DNA of 64,000 bases, taken from Erythroxylum novogranatense. Taxonomy: Eukaryota; Streptophyta; Magnoliopsida; Malpighiales; Erythroxylaceae. The position numbers were made by a program, and so were the translations under genes. Position 1 is the stretch's first letter. Each line of letters begins with the position of its first letter. Shown here piece by piece: positions 12,397-25,582 of the stretch. The notes beneath the pieces were generated by a model that saw nothing but the letters and a program-made list of their open reading frames with translations, made no database searches and was not told the DNA's origin. The stretch spans positions 28,196,350 through 28,260,349 of the forward strand of contig CM057234.1 of the NCBI GenBank assembly GCA_029891385.1. Reading direction: 5' to 3'.

Positions 12397-14110
12397 CTAG
12401 TTTTGTGACGACTTAGAGCAAATTACGTCCACCTTCTTGTGGGACTCCTCTCCCGGGGCCAGAAAGATCCATCTCATGCAATGGGACACAATTTGTCAGG
12501 CCAAATTTTAGGGTGACTTGGGAATCCGCAAAATTCGAGAAACTAATGACGTGTTGTTAGTTAAACTCGAGTGGGCCCTGCTCTCGAATCCTAACACGTT
12601 TTGGGCCCGGATCTTGGCCGCCAAATACAATCTGGACGTTCACAATTCGCCTACTTCCTTAGCGGCATCCGACGGCTCCATGACTTGGAGGAGCATCAGA
12701 AGTGTATGGCCCCACGTTATTCGCGACATGAAATGGATGATCTATGATAGGACGACGGCCCATTTCTGGCAAGACCCCTGGGTGGGGGATTTGGGACCAC
12801 CTCTCTCCCATGCTCTGACCCCTTCTTCCCCTTCCATGCTCTCCCATAAAGTTCAACATTATGTGGACAACTTAGGTACTTGGTTATGGTCAGAGTTTTA
12901 GTCTCTCCTTCCTCACTCTGTTTGTATGCTTATTGCAGGTATTCTCCCGCCTAAACCTTATTCAAGGAAGGACAGACTGATTTGGGGTAGGTCGGTGACT
13001 GGCCATTTTTCCTCAACTTTCGTGTATACTATGCTTCTGGACCATGCTCCATTCGATACCAGTAGCTTTTGGCAGCTTATTTGGTGTTGGCCCGGCCTTC
13101 AACGTATTAGGTCCTTTTTGTGGCTCTTTACCCAAGACAAACTCCTGTCCAATCAACAACGGATGCGTTGGTGTTTAATTAAGACGACAGCTTGTCCTCA
13201 TTGTTAGGCCGACGAGTCCTCTCTGCATGTGATGCGCGATTGCCCCTACGCAAGACACTTGTGGCTCGCCTTCCCTCCACAAGCCTTGTCCTCCGACTTC
13301 TTCACCCTGCAGGTCTGAGACTGGCTACCCAGGAATCTTCAGTGTCATCGCCAGATATGCGGTTTCAACTTGTCCCTCATTTTTGGGACAACATGTTGGC
13401 TCCAGTGATCCTGGCAGAACCGAGCACTCTTTGACCCTCAGTTCTCCCAGCCACCCACTCCGGTTCACGACATTCTGGAATTTGTCCATCAAATCCATAT
13501 TGCTTCCAGTTGGCATGGCAGCGCAGTGCTTGGGCATAGACCGCGACATGGGCAACTCATAGGATAGAGTAACCTAGGCCCAGGTTGGGTGAAACTCAAT
13601 ACGGAAGGGGCAAGCCGGACAGAATCCCTCATGGCCTCCGCGGGTGACCTTCTCCACGACAGCACCGGATCCTGGCTTGGAGGCTTTGTTCATAATTTAA
13701 GCTGGTGCTCTTCGTTCAATGCAGGACTATGGGGAATTTTCTCCGGTTTGACGCTAGTTTAGGACTTAGGATACCGTCGGGTGATCTTGGAAGTTGACTC
13801 CCAAGTGACGCTGAGCACTATCTCTGACTCTGCGACCCGTACCTCATCTACACACTCCTTCATATTCGGCATCAATGAGCTCCTCAATCGGAAGTGGAGG
13901 GTTCTTCCTCGCCACACGTACCGAGAAGGCAATCAGTGTGCCAATTGGCTAGCCACTTTTGCTCTCAATTTTGATTTGGGTGTTACCACTTTTGTAAATG
14001 CTCCCCCAGAGTGCATTTTAATCCTTCTAGAGGATATTGTGGGGTCTAGCCGCCCACGTCTTATTTTGTAAATTTGTTCGTTTCTTTTCCCTTCTATATA
14101 TATATATATA
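12397..14110 (+). pseudogene. 5'-truncated LINE (L1-type) relic: zinc-binding and RNase H regions
   Basis: Reading starts near 12397 with the DDLEQITSTFLW and KIHLMQWDTICQ motifs that follow the fingers and palm in plant LINE reverse transcriptases. LGIRKIRETN and a WxxxWxDPW block follow. The zf-RVT-like block (12930-13250) shows WCWPGLQRIRSFLW, CPHC and HVMRDCPYARHLW. A plant LINE RNase H domain (about 13590-14071) follows, with GWVKLNTEGAS, VILEVDSQ and the HTYREGNQCANWLA tail. In-frame stops (near 12512, 12900, 13206, 13760) and the loss of everything upstream, including endonuclease and RT core, make it dead. Instead of a poly(A) tail it ends in a (TA)n run at 14095-14110. No target duplication was found. 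Confidence 0.85.
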
Positions 14111-16161
14111 TTTGGGGTAACAAGAAAAGCTTTTATCTATTATGGGAGAAGTCCAAAAGAACTTTCTTTTGACAACACTTAAATGTCAAATTAAGAATTA
14201 AAAATGATCTTTTTCTTAATTTGATATGAATTAAGAAATATTCAAAATTATAGAATTTTCATTTATAAGCATTAATTACTATTTTTAAATATTTCTTTTG
14301 AAAATATTTCTAACTTGAAATTTAATTGAAGTACTTTTCTAATTGCATACCAATTGTAAGATTATGTTAATGTAATTTAGAAGGCATAAGATTATATATA
14401 TTCTCAATCCTAAGTAGATCTTAAAAGTTCGATTAATATATAAATGATATCATATTTAAATTTTTCTTTACAAAATGTAAATGATTTCTTCCTTTTATAT
14501 ATGCAAAGGATCTTTTCCTCAATGGTATACAAAATTTTAAAAATGTACTACAATTGATTGTGCGTTATTAAAATACATAATTCTTGACTTTTATATGCTA
14601 AAACGTGCATTAGGTATTAAAAGGCATTTCCCATTATTTCATATGAAATATTAAAAATATGGACTAAATATTTATTTTAGATTTTAAATCATTTAAATTA
14701 ACACCAATTATTATAAATGTAATATATTATTTCAAATTGATACATTTATAATTAAAGTTACGGATTTTAGATTATCATAATAAAATAAAAGATTAATTGT
14801 GTAAAATTCTTTTATAAAGCTTGTTATTTCTCACAATAGAGTTTTAAAACAATATTCTTTAGTTATATATACAATCTAATGATTACTATTACTTTTAGAT
14901 ATAGAACTTATAATCCTCAAATATACCCATAATAAATTTTCAATAATATGATTAAATGAAAACTAAAATTTATATTTAATTTAATAAGTAAAAAATCTAA
15001 AAGGAAAATTTTAAAAAAATTAAAAATTAAAATCTCTTTTACGTGTTATAAATTTAAATATATAGCATTAGATCGTAAAAGCCTTTGGGAACCATATATT
15101 TTGATTTGGTCTTCAAAGCCTATCCTCCCTCTAATGAAACGACGTTTGAACGAATTTGTCAGTTTCGAAAGCAGAAAACAAATTGGGATTTGGATGTTGT
15201 TATGTCAAATCTTTTTCTAAGAATCCCCCAATGGATCTACGCTTTTCTTTAGGTCACCATCCAATGCAACTTTAGTTCTGTATTGGGACGAAACATCCAC
15301 GCAACCAAAAGTCGAAAAACCAAAGAAAATTGAACTCTTGCATGGAAAATCCTATTTCCAGTAATCGTACAACATGTTTGATTGGACTCTTTGAGCATGT
15401 CCACCTACTGTACAGAGCCGACCCTTTAACTTAAGTCAAACACTTTTTATCTTTGCATTTTTTACCTGCAGATAAGACTTTTTGTAAGTTTGCTTGAAAA
15501 TTGGACCACCTTTAATAATATTTTTGAACAAAATATACTAATCACATAATTTTTCAAGTGAAATATTAAACTCTCGGTGGAGACTCGGGAGGAGTATTTG
15601 TTATTAAGAATATTAATAAAATTATTGACATAAAATAATTAACAAAATTTAAAATTATCTTTGCGAGTATTGAGAGGGCGACTGATCCAAAGTTCGACCT
15701 ATAAACATGCACATAATACGTGTTAAAAATTTACGAAGCAAAGATCACTATAATTGTATAAGTCAAATTACAATATCAAATTGACATGTGGTGCATCCTT
15801 TTCAAATATTCTATGAATTTTGTGAACATTAAACGCCACTTTGATGGGATGGTGCATGATATATGTTCAATTGAGAGCTATAGATTCCTTGCCCCCTGTC
15901 AGTTCATACGTGATATACTTTTTAAGTTAAAAGTTGATTGATGATTATGTATGACTTTCTTAATTCAAATGATGAGATACTTCTTAACAAGAAACGTGTA
16001 ATTGTTAAATTACTTTCTATTAAGATATTTATTGTTTCACAAAATGTAAATTTTAATAGATTGTATATTATTTAATAAACTTTATGTTTACTAGAATTCA
16101 TTAAACAAATTGGTTGGATTCAAAGTCGGTTTTTAGCACTATAGAATTATAAACAATTATG
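14111..16161. other. AT-rich intergenic DNA
   Basis: No gene recognised. The part at 15080-15500 is less AT-rich and might be low-copy sequence, but it has no long reading frame or known motif. Confidence 0.55.
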
Positions 16162-16166
16162 TTTTC

Positions 16167-17349
16167 AGTTAAGATATTTGTAATGATATTTTGAGTATTA
16201 TTTGTAATTGGACACATTTAATTATTTGTAAAATTTTACTATGATGAGTATTATACTCTATGCGAGATTCTTTGAAAATGAGATTTATTTGGAATAAAAT
16301 CCTAGTTATGATAGGATTTAGTTGAAATCAAACCATCATATCTTGACCAAGATAAGATGTAGATTTTGTTTTTTTGGACTCTTTTTTACATCATATTTTA
16401 GGGATAATGACTATTTAAGGTAGTTGAATTTTTAAAGATTCTATTAACTATTTTGCAGCTACATTTTTGCTATGTTTTATGTGATTTTTGGGGCCATATT
16501 GTTGTCATTTTGGGTGGAAAAATGACCGGCATATTGTGACTTGGCAATTAGACTTTTTGGAGAATCATGGATTATCTTTTGTAGTTGATTTCACGGGTAT
16601 ATCATCCATATCTAGTAGTTGCGTTTTCCCCCTATGTTGTGCGATTTTTTGGGTTGTCTTTATTGTTGTTTTGTGGCGAAAATCTTCAATAGTTTTCTAG
16701 TATTTTACAACTCCACTCTTTGTAACGTTTCAGTAAAGAAACATTTATTTTATTGGTGATTTTTCTACTACTATGCGTGGGATATCTCAGTAACATTATC
16801 AAAGGTTCATAGCAAAATTTTTAGTAGACAACTTCCTAATCTTTCATTGAAGAAGCTGAATTTTTAGGGGAGATGTTCATCTTATCTCAAATGTTTTTGT
16901 TTATGTTTGTTATTGTTTTTATTACTTGTGCTATTTTATTTTTATTCTTTATTATTAAATACTGTTGAGAAAATCTTCTGTTAAGGTTAGCATGAGGTGA
17001 TCGTATTATAGGAAGTGAAATAGTTTCACGAGTTATGAAGATGAGGGATAGTGTCAAGCGTAGGGTGGGTCGGCTCTGTAATATCTTGAGTAAAACTATT
17101 GTTGCTCTTTGATAAAATCGATTAAGCTAAGTAAGGGCCCTGCAAAATGTAGGTAAGATGTGTTAAATTGCATTACTAAATCTCGAATTTTGATTTGTTT
17201 ATTTGTCATTTAATATTTCTATTTTCTTTTGTGCTAGAAAATTTATAAATTGTTGATAAATTGTTTTATATCAAGCAACGATAGATACAGTTAAAAACAA
17301 TTTGCGACATAACCAATTTTTTGCAAAACTACATTCTGTAGAATTTTCA
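16167..17349 (+). repeat. 5' LTR of the gag-only copia element
   Basis: This 1,183-bp repeat pairs with 20610-21778. Its first base is A where the right copy has T, so the canonical TG start is mutated. It ends in CA at 17348-17349, two bases before the primer binding site. Confidence 0.85.
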
Positions 17350-17420
17350 ATTGGTATTAGAGCGGATTGCCGAATCAAAACTTGGCATGTTAAGTTGATG
17401 CAAATTCGTGCTTTGCAATT

Positions 17421-19652
17421 ATGGATACAAGAGGATGAGCATCAATCACCAACCTAATGTTGCTAGATGGTTCAAATTGTCCGGCGTGGAAATCACGAAT
17501 GAGAGTATTTATTCAGGAACAAGGAACAAAGACATGGAACTTGATTTTAAATGGTTGGATACATCTAATGACAATTGATGGAAAGGAAGAAATAGTGCTT
17601 AAAAATCTATCTGAATGAACAAGGGCTGAAGAAGAAGAAACACTTGATAACTCTCTAGCAATACATGCAATTTTTAGTGTTGTAGATGATGGATGTTTCA
17701 GTATGATATCAGCTTGTGAATTAGCAAATGAAGTATAGGATACATTACAAACAATACATGAGAGGTCAAAATCGTTGATAACTTCAAAACTTCAATTGTT
17801 GGCTACTAGATTTGAAGAGCTTAAGATGGAGGAAAGTGACACTATTAAAGATTTTCATAAGTAGCTGCGTGATAATGTCAATGAAGCACATCAACTTGGA
17901 AAGAAGTATTCAAATCTAAAACTTGTCAAGAAAATATTTAGATCATTACCTCCTATATTCATATCGAAAATTATAGTCATTGAAGAAGCTCATGACATTA
18001 ATGAATTATCTTTGGATAAGGTAATTAGGATTCTCACAAACTTTGAGATGAACTTGTTAAGATATAAGCGTGAGAAGAACAAAGAGTTGGCTTTGCAAGC
18101 TAGAGTTGTTAAATCGGTGAATGATCAGGAGATGACTCTAATGAAAATGATGATATGTTGTTGCTAATTAGAAATTTTAACAAGTGGCTAAAGAAGGTGA
18201 AGAAAGATAGACCTGAGTTCAGACATAATGGTGGGAGTTCTTTCCAACAATAACTTCAAACAACAAGCAAAAGCAAAAAAGATACAATGTCATGAGTATC
18301 AAGATTTCAAACATATGCAAGCAGAATGTGCTAACACTCCTAAAAGGAGAAAAAGGAAGTCTTACACCATCACTTGGAGTGAACACGAATTTAAAGACAA
18401 CAAAGAAGAAATTGTGAGTGATAGTGTTGCGTTGATTGTCTTATACATCAGAAATCCAATTGCTTGCTTAACAATAACCAGAGAAGAAGCTAATGGCGAA
18501 AACGAAGATGAATTAGTCTAAAACTCCAAGAAAATTACATATGAATCAGTCCAAAGTTTCTATTTATATTATGACATAGATGATAGTGATTCATATTACA
18601 AAAGGGAGGATATTTGCAAAGTTTATGAGTTATGGGTCTAAACATGTAAGAAAATGAGAAATTGAAGGAGAAAAACTTTACCATAAAGAATACAATTCAA
18701 GATCTAGAGAAGAAGTTGTTATCTACAATAGATGAGCTAAATGAAACAAAGTTGAAGTTAGTCAGTACAAAAAAATTGACAAGAATGTAAAATTGAGGCA
18801 TCTAAAAGTTGTTAAAAATTGGTAAGATTAACCGAGACTTTCAAGGTATTGGCTATAAAGGTGATTGTTCTAAGTTGAATGATGAAAAAAATGGTGCAGC
18901 TAAATCTATCCAAGGAGAAATGTTAAAGAGGAAATGAAAATTTATACCTACTTGTCACTTTTGTGGGGTAAAAGAGCATATAAGGCCAAATTGTTACAAA
19001 AGATATTTCATCTATACAATCTTTTATGAATTTCCAACAGCAACCTACGTTACCTAAACATACTTGAATTAGAAAGGGTTAATTACAAGCACTTGTGGAT
19101 TTTAAATCTATGTGATCTGTTTCACATAATGACTCGCATTTTGATAGTGGTAGCTCACATCACATGACAGGTGAAAGAAGTTACTTGACAGATTATCAAA
19201 GTTGTGTAGATGGCCACGTTACCTTTGGTGATGGAAAGAAGGATTCAGTTATTGGAGGAGGGGCCCTTTGTGCGGATGGACTGCCACACTTCAAAAATGT
19301 GCTTAACGTTGATGGTTTTAAAACTAACTTGGTGAGTATTAATTAACTTTGTGATAATGGGATGTTAGTTAAATTTACTAATAATGAATGCAAGGTGTTG
19401 AATGAACAAGGAGAGTGTTTAGTAAGTGGCAGAAGATTGGAGGATAATTGCTATATGTTGCAATCTCACACATCAAAACAGACACGTAAAGGAGTTAATA
19501 GTAGAAACTATTCAGATCTATAGTTGGTTGTTGCTGGAAACGAAACTGTTAAGACAAAGAACCAATTGGTTGCTTCGAAGGAAGAAATCAACCAGATAGT
19601 TGATGATAGAGATAATGTGACGAGGAATAAAGCCAAGTTTGAATTTCTTTGA
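17421..19652 (+). pseudogene. Copia gag-protease relic
   Basis: It opens MDTRG at 17421. A UBN2-type Gag follows: LLDGSNCPAWKSRMRVF, then long helical stretches to about 18165. A degenerate zinc knuckle (IQCHEYQDFKHMQAEC) lies near 18277-18330, with one expected Cys replaced by Tyr. A copia aspartic protease starts near 19140, with FDSGSSHHMTG carrying the catalytic D-S-G. FGDGKK and NLVSIN follow. Several in-frame stops (near 17436, 17616, 17738, 17862, 19345) prevent translation. Gag would form the virus-like particle and protease would mature it. Confidence 0.8.
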
Positions 19653-20609
19653 TGGACATAGGGACAGTGTGCTTTACAAATTTGAAGTATATTGATGTTA
19701 TTTATTAAGAAAACAAAAAAAAGAAAAAGGGGTTTTGAAGGAGTTAACGTCGATATTTTTTGAGTTTTTGATTTATGAATTTTCTAAGGTTTAGGTGTTT
19801 AATCTGTGTCTGGCTTTTCCTTACTTATTGAATATTATATTTGATGTAAAAATAAGGCTCTACTTGATGATTTGAGAACTCTACTGTTGAATTTTGATTT
19901 ACGAAGTTATGTCAAGAAAATGTTGATGCTTGGTTGGAGACCTGTAGGAAGATTCGAGTTTTTTATGATTTGAATTTTTCAAGTTTTTTCTTGGTTTCTC
20001 TCTACATCGTGGGTTGTATGAGTTTAGGCAATATGTTTTCACATGGTTTATGAGAGAAGGAGATTGATTAAGTTTGATTATGATTCATTGAATGCATTTT
20101 TGGAGTTTATGAATTTAATCAGGTTTATGCGAATGAATTTGATGTGAGTATTAATATATTAGCTAGTGTGTTGACTGGTGGTAAATTATCAACTGGTGTA
20201 CTTATGATTCTTCTGCTGCAGTTTTCATAGATTTTTATGTCTCTTTATTCGTTGAGATTGATCGCATTGAAGGCTTTCTTCATTTTGGCATTGTTTATCC
20301 CAAGGGAGAGATATCATATTGTTTTTGGTAACTATTCTATTTAGTGGGAGATTTCAAGGTATATGTGCGACCATTCTTCTTACTCTTTAGTATTTTTTGG
20401 TCCCAAGGGGAAGAACATTTTTTAACTTTGGTATTACTGTTTTTGAACTTGATGTTATGTGCACTTGATGTCATTCATAAGTTTTTTGGAACTCAATGTT
20501 TGATCAAGGAGGAGTTCTTATATGTTTTGTAAACTTGATGTTATATGTTCAATTATCTTCTTGAGGGGGAGTTTTGATATATGACAAATAATGCTAAAAA
20601 TGGGGAGAT

Positions 20610-21778
20610 TGTTAAGATATGTATTATGACATTTTGGGCATTATTTGTAATTGGACACCTTTGGTTATTTGTGGAATTTCACTATGACGAGTATTTTATT
20701 TTATGTGGGATTCTTTGAAGATGAGGTTTATTTGGAATAAAATCCTAGTCATGATAGGATATAGTTGAAATCAAATCACCATATCTTAACTAAGATAAGA
20801 TGTAGATTTTTAGACTATTAGCCTATTTTGGGGATAATGGTTATCTAAGGCAGTTGGATTTTTGGAGATTCTATTAACTATTTTGCAGTTGCATTCTTAA
20901 TGTGTTTTATGTGACTTTTGGGGCAGTATTTTTGTCATTTTTGGTGGAAAAATGGCAGGCATATTGTGAGTTAGCAGCCAATATTTTTGGAGAATCTTAT
21001 ATTATCTTTTGCAACTGATTTCACAGGGTATATCATCCATATCTAGCAGTTATGTTTTCCCTTGTGTTGTGCAATTTTCTAGGTTGTCTTCGTTGTTGTT
21101 TCATGGCAAAAATCTCCAATGGTTTTCGAGTATTTTACTACTCCATTATTTGTAACATTTCGGTGAAGAGATGTTCATTTTGTTGGTGAATTTTCTATTA
21201 CTATGCATGGGATATCTCAATGACATTATCGAAGGTTCACAGGAAAATTTTTGGTGGACAACTTCTTGATCTTTTGTTGAAGAAGTTGGATTTTTAGGGA
21301 AGTTGTTTCTTTGATCTCAAGTGTCTTTATTTATGTCCATTATTGTTTCTATCACTTGAGTATTTTTATTTTCGTTCTTTATTATCAAATACTATTGAAA
21401 AAATCTTCTATCAAGGTTAGCAAGAAATAGTCGTGTTATTGAGAGTGAAATATTTTCACAAGTTGTGAGGATGAGGGATAATGCAAGGATAGGGTGAGTC
21501 AGCTCTATAATATCTTGAGCAAAACTATTATTACTCTTTGGTGAAAGTGATTAAACTAGGTAAGGGCAATGCAGAAGTAGGCAAGATTTGTCGAATTATG
21601 TTACCAAATCTCAAGTATTGATTTGTTTATTTCACGTATAATTTTTCTATTTTTATTTGTGTTAGAAAATTTATAAATTATTGATACAATTGCTTTATAT
21701 CAAACAACCACAGATACAGTTCAAAGCAACTACGACATAACCAAGTTTTTTGTGAAACTACATTCTTTCGAATTTTTA
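20610..21778 (+). repeat. 3' LTR of the gag-only copia element
   Basis: This 1,169-bp repeat begins TGTTAAGATATG directly after the purine-rich tract and is collinear with 16167-17349. A GAGGGGGAG run about 45 bases upstream (20562-20571) is a common sight at copia 3' ends. Confidence 0.85.
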
Positions 21779-21783
21779 TTTTC

Positions 21784-22599
21784 CTATGTATTCAATAAAT
21801 TATTCACTCATCTGTATAATTATATGATTTTAGACTTTACTAATTAATTAACTAGTTTAAAGATTGTAATTTAGATTGAATTGTCCATATTTTCATAAAA
21901 TGTTCTTGTTGGTTTATACCACTTGCGCCAATTTTGATTGTATATTTATTTGTATAAAATTTGTCTTTTCCAACAGCTCTATCATGTTGAATTAACTTAA
22001 ATGCTATAAATAAGACGATTACAAAGTACATCGCTAAGTACAATTCTTATTCTTTTATATCTGGTTTTAATAAGATAAAATTATTATCTTTTATTTTAAC
22101 GTAAAAATAAGATAATCTTAAAACTTCAAGAACATATTTTACTTTTAAGCATTAAATTAAATATTAAATGTATAGATCTAATTTTCTTCTGCTATATTGG
22201 GATAGTATTAGTTAAAATGAATGTGCTTTTGGATATTTAATGTTTGTCATAGCCTAATTATTTTAATTAAATATGTTTCTTAGTTTATTTTTATCGTAAA
22301 ATAAATTGCAATAGACAATTTTACTTTGCTTTAATTTTTAAAGAATTGAATTTTGAAAATATGATTATATATTTAAAATAAAATTGAGATTTTCATGTTT
22401 TAGAATTTAGTATTGAGTATTGAAATAATAGATTACATGAATTAATCTTTTGTGCATTTATTATCTATAGCTTTTCAATTGATTACAACATCTATATTTT
22501 TTTCCTAATTCAAGCTACTGTTTTCATTGAATACCATACTTCTATTAGTTATTATTTTTCTAACCTTTAAGCTATAAAATTTGTCACTTTGCTTGTAGT
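21784..22599. other. AT-rich intergenic DNA
   Basis: No gene or element recognised. Confidence 0.55.
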
Positions 22600-23760
22600 G
22601 TTGTATCCATGAACTCTCCCATCTCATCTTTCATGTTTAACTTGCCTCTCTCAAAGTAGCAACTAACCAGCTACTTTGAGGTGTTCAACTAAAGTTTACT
22701 ATTAAACCTAGTTTCATATATTGTCTTTCCTCTTGAAACTTTTATTGAAATCATGTTTGATAAATAAAGTGAAATATGCACTAACTCAGTCTAAAATACT
22801 TGGGAATGTTTTTCTCAAACATCAAGCAACATGCCATTTCCATCATTGTCCAGTTCATTCTCTTACTAACCTTATTCTACTAATGATTAAAATGAACAAT
22901 AAGTTGTTGTTTGCTTCTTTAATGTTCCAAAAACTACTTGAATTCCTTATTTCAGTAAAATTATATGACATAAAGATATAATTGAATAGTCAATCTACTG
23001 TTATAATAAGCTTTTAAACTTCTTGAACTCCAACAAGGTTTTGACTTTCGAATTGAATAAGAAACCTAACATTTCTACTTTTATAATAAGCTTTTAAACT
23101 TCTTGAACTCTAACAAGGTTTTGACTTTCGAATCGAAAAAGAAACCCAACTTTATCATTGTTTGTTATGTGATGTGAACACATTATCAAGTAGTCAACTG
23201 TAAGCATAAATTATTGTTACTAAATTTGCAATTGCAATAAAGGGCTTCTTATCAAATTATGCTTCTACCTTATCTAGTTCTGCTTGATGCTTTTTTGCTG
23301 CTCTAGTTGATTATAAATCCTACATTTCGCATTAGGCCTCAACTAGTAGTAGTTTTTAGTGCAACTCCTCTTTTTGCAATATGGACAAGGTAAGAACTTG
23401 TTTTTTGTTTTTTACTACTTACAAAAACATCACTGTCTTGTTTCACTTATCCTTTTCTTTCACTAAATTACTTGCCTCTACTGAACTTTGTCTTTGCATC
23501 CTTGTGCTTCATTAAGAGAGCTATATTTGATGTAACATCATGCCTTAAATTTCTTTTTTATTCAAATTGTAAGGCCTTCACATATTATTTGAGTCCTAAA
23601 GATGATATTTTAGACTTAATTTCTCAGACATACTTATTAGAAATTTGTTGACCACTATGAAGTCATAATTTTTTCTTAATAACCTCACTATATTTACTAC
23701 TTTTACGAGCATGTTTACAAAGCTAGTAAATTCTCTCTAAAGGTTAAGACTTGAATTTAC
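22600..23760 (-). pseudogene. Antisense Ty1-copia relic (gag zinc knuckle, protease, part of integrase)
   Basis: On the minus strand, near 23395-23290, a copia Gag zinc-knuckle region can be read: PCPYCKK, then RPNAKCRIYNQL, matching the family pattern around C-x2-C and C-R-x-C-x-Q. Upstream (23760-23400) is a decayed UBN2-like Gag. Further downstream, near 23190, a remnant of the protease DSGCTHHMT motif is split over two frames. Near 22830-22740 lies a block reading LFEKNIPKYF and then shifted pieces of the LNR-PTKALQGKTPYE integrase region. Many stops and frameshifts, and the missing segments between blocks, show a very old insertion. LTRs are not recognisable. Confidence 0.6.
22991..23150. 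repeat. 80-bp tandem duplication inside the copia relic
   Basis: Two adjacent copies (22991-23070 and 23071-23150) differ at only a few bases. The shared core runs from TTATAATAAGCTTTTAAAC to GAAACC(T/C)AAC. The duplication covers the decayed protease region and arose after the insertion. Confidence 0.85.
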
Positions 23761-24828
23761 TTATTTTTATTTTTACCTTTAAACTCCTTTATCTTGTCCT
23801 ATTATTCTTTTATAGTATTACTTGTCATGATTCTTAAAGAAAATTGTGTCATACACAGGCATATATAATTGAGAGTTCCTATAATTGCTTTGACTTCTTT
23901 TCATTATGCATCTTGAAATGGTTAACAGTTGGATTATTAGGAATTTATAATACCAGCATCTTTACTTCTGTCACACCTTAGATTAAAGGTTAAAAGGTAA
24001 GCTTTTAATTTTATTGCCCAAACAAGCAAGTTTTTGACATTAAAAATTGGAGGTACTTGAGTAGAAAAACTATTGGAAACTATATTTTGTTTTTAGTATT
24101 CAATTTGTTTTTAATGAAGGTGTTGACATCCCACATAAGCGGTGATTATGACAACTCATATCAAAAGGGAGAAGAAAGGTGGAAGCTTTTATAAGTCTAT
24201 TAATTATTTTAGCTAACAATTTTTTAACATATTGTTCTTTTAGGTTAAAAGACATAGAACTTCCTTCCTAATAGTTTGTTGAAATTTTTTTAAAAAAATC
24301 TTGCAGGTTTCAATTTTCTAGAAAAATTCCTTCTCTTAAACTTCAATTAAAAATAACAATAAAACACATATAGTATGAACATTATATGAGTACCAATTAA
24401 ATGCTCCTTATATGGTGATTTAGTTTAGCTCTTTAACTCTAATCGAACTCATTAAACCCAAATCAAACTAATAATTTATTATAATTATCACCAATCATTA
24501 ATTTAGATCGAGTTTAATTAGTTTGAATTAAGTTTGAGAGTTGAATTGAGTTATTATGTTGATAATATTTAATTAGTACATATATGGTATTCAAATCATA
24601 TGTGTTTTGTTGTTATTTTTAACTAAAGTCTAATAAAAGGATTTTCTAGAAAATTAAAAAGTAGGTATTTTTAAAGAATTTTAAAGATTAAATTTTTAAT
24701 TTTTAAACGACAAAATAAGTCTATGTGTTTTATTCTAGTATCTAATATTAAATCATAAAACATGAAGAAATATGTTTTAAAACTAATTTTGCATCTAAAC
24801 TCTTATGAATTATTTACATTGCTATATA
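23761..24828. other. AT-rich intergenic DNA
   Basis: No gene or terminal repeat recognised. Confidence 0.5.
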
Positions 24829-24960
24829 TGTCAATGGGTCGGGCCGGGCATGGGCCACCCTAGCCCAATCCAGTACTACTGTAGGGCTGGGTGGTCCATG
24901 GCCCGCCCGTGGCTCGATCAACAAGGGCTAAAATTGGGTTAGGTTGGGCCAAAATTGACA
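24829..24960. repeat. GC-rich foldback MITE-like repeat
   Basis: This 132-bp island is far richer in GC than its surroundings and is bounded by the inverted heptamers TGTCAAT (24829-24835) and ATTGACA (24954-24960). It contains a hairpin whose arms at 24850-24866 and 24884-24899 pair with one mismatch and one bulge. GGGCC-type blocks recur throughout. No transposase is present. It looks like a small non-autonomous foldback element; the superfamily is not clear. Confidence 0.55.
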
Positions 24961-25582
24961 TTCCTACATACCGTCGGTCCAAGCTTATTATTAAATCAAC
25001 TATATTTAATCGTGATATACTTTGATTCCAGTATTTGAGTAGATTATGATAATTAAATAATCTAATGAAGAAAATTCTATATAAATTTTCTAGGCGTAAG
25101 TATAATGTATATGACATTTAAATTATTAATTTAAGTTGGATTCTTAAAACTATTAAGATTATCTTAAGAGACAATGACCTAATAAATTAATAAGTATTAA
25201 TGTTTCAAAGATCAAATCGTAAATAAAAGGATTGAAATTTCAAAAGTTGAATGAACGGTTATTATTGGATTCATATATAATAAATAAGAAAAGTTTAAGA
25301 CAAATTTGTTTTAAATTAGTATATTAAATTATTGTTTAACACTTAAGAAGAAATTTAACAAAATTATTAAGAAGTTTGTTGAATATTTAAAAATAAAATA
25401 TGTGAAATAAAAGTTATAAAATATAAAATAATAGCAATTATAACTTTACCAAGAAGAAAAATTTGTCTCATTACCTAAAACATAAAAATTCAAAAGGAGA
25501 TTAGAGAACAAGTAAGTTTGAAATAAGAAAATGTAAACTATGTAAATATTAAACTCTAGGAAGAGGATGATTTTAGAAAGAG

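Larger units (their letters stand above)
16162..21783 (+). mobile_element. Non-autonomous Ty1-copia-type LTR element (gag-protease only)
   Basis: Two related direct repeats (16167-17349 and 20610-21778) flank a 3.26-kb interior. The 5-bp sequence TTTTC at 16162-16166 recurs at 21779-21783 as a target-site duplication. A primer binding site for initiator tRNA-Met, TGGTATTAGAGC, is at 17352-17363. A purine tract (AAAAATGGGGAG, 20596-20607) abuts the right LTR. The interior encodes only Gag and protease relics. No integrase, reverse transcriptase or RNase H is present, and 19660-20590 is non-coding. It must have relied on a partner element. By eye the LTRs differ at about one base in six over their first 100 bases, so insertion is old. 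Confidence 0.85.

Noticed and set aside
22721..22981. 86-codon plus-strand frame
   Set aside because: The minus strand of the same stretch carries copia integrase motifs (LFEKNIPKYF), so the plus frame is a shadow.
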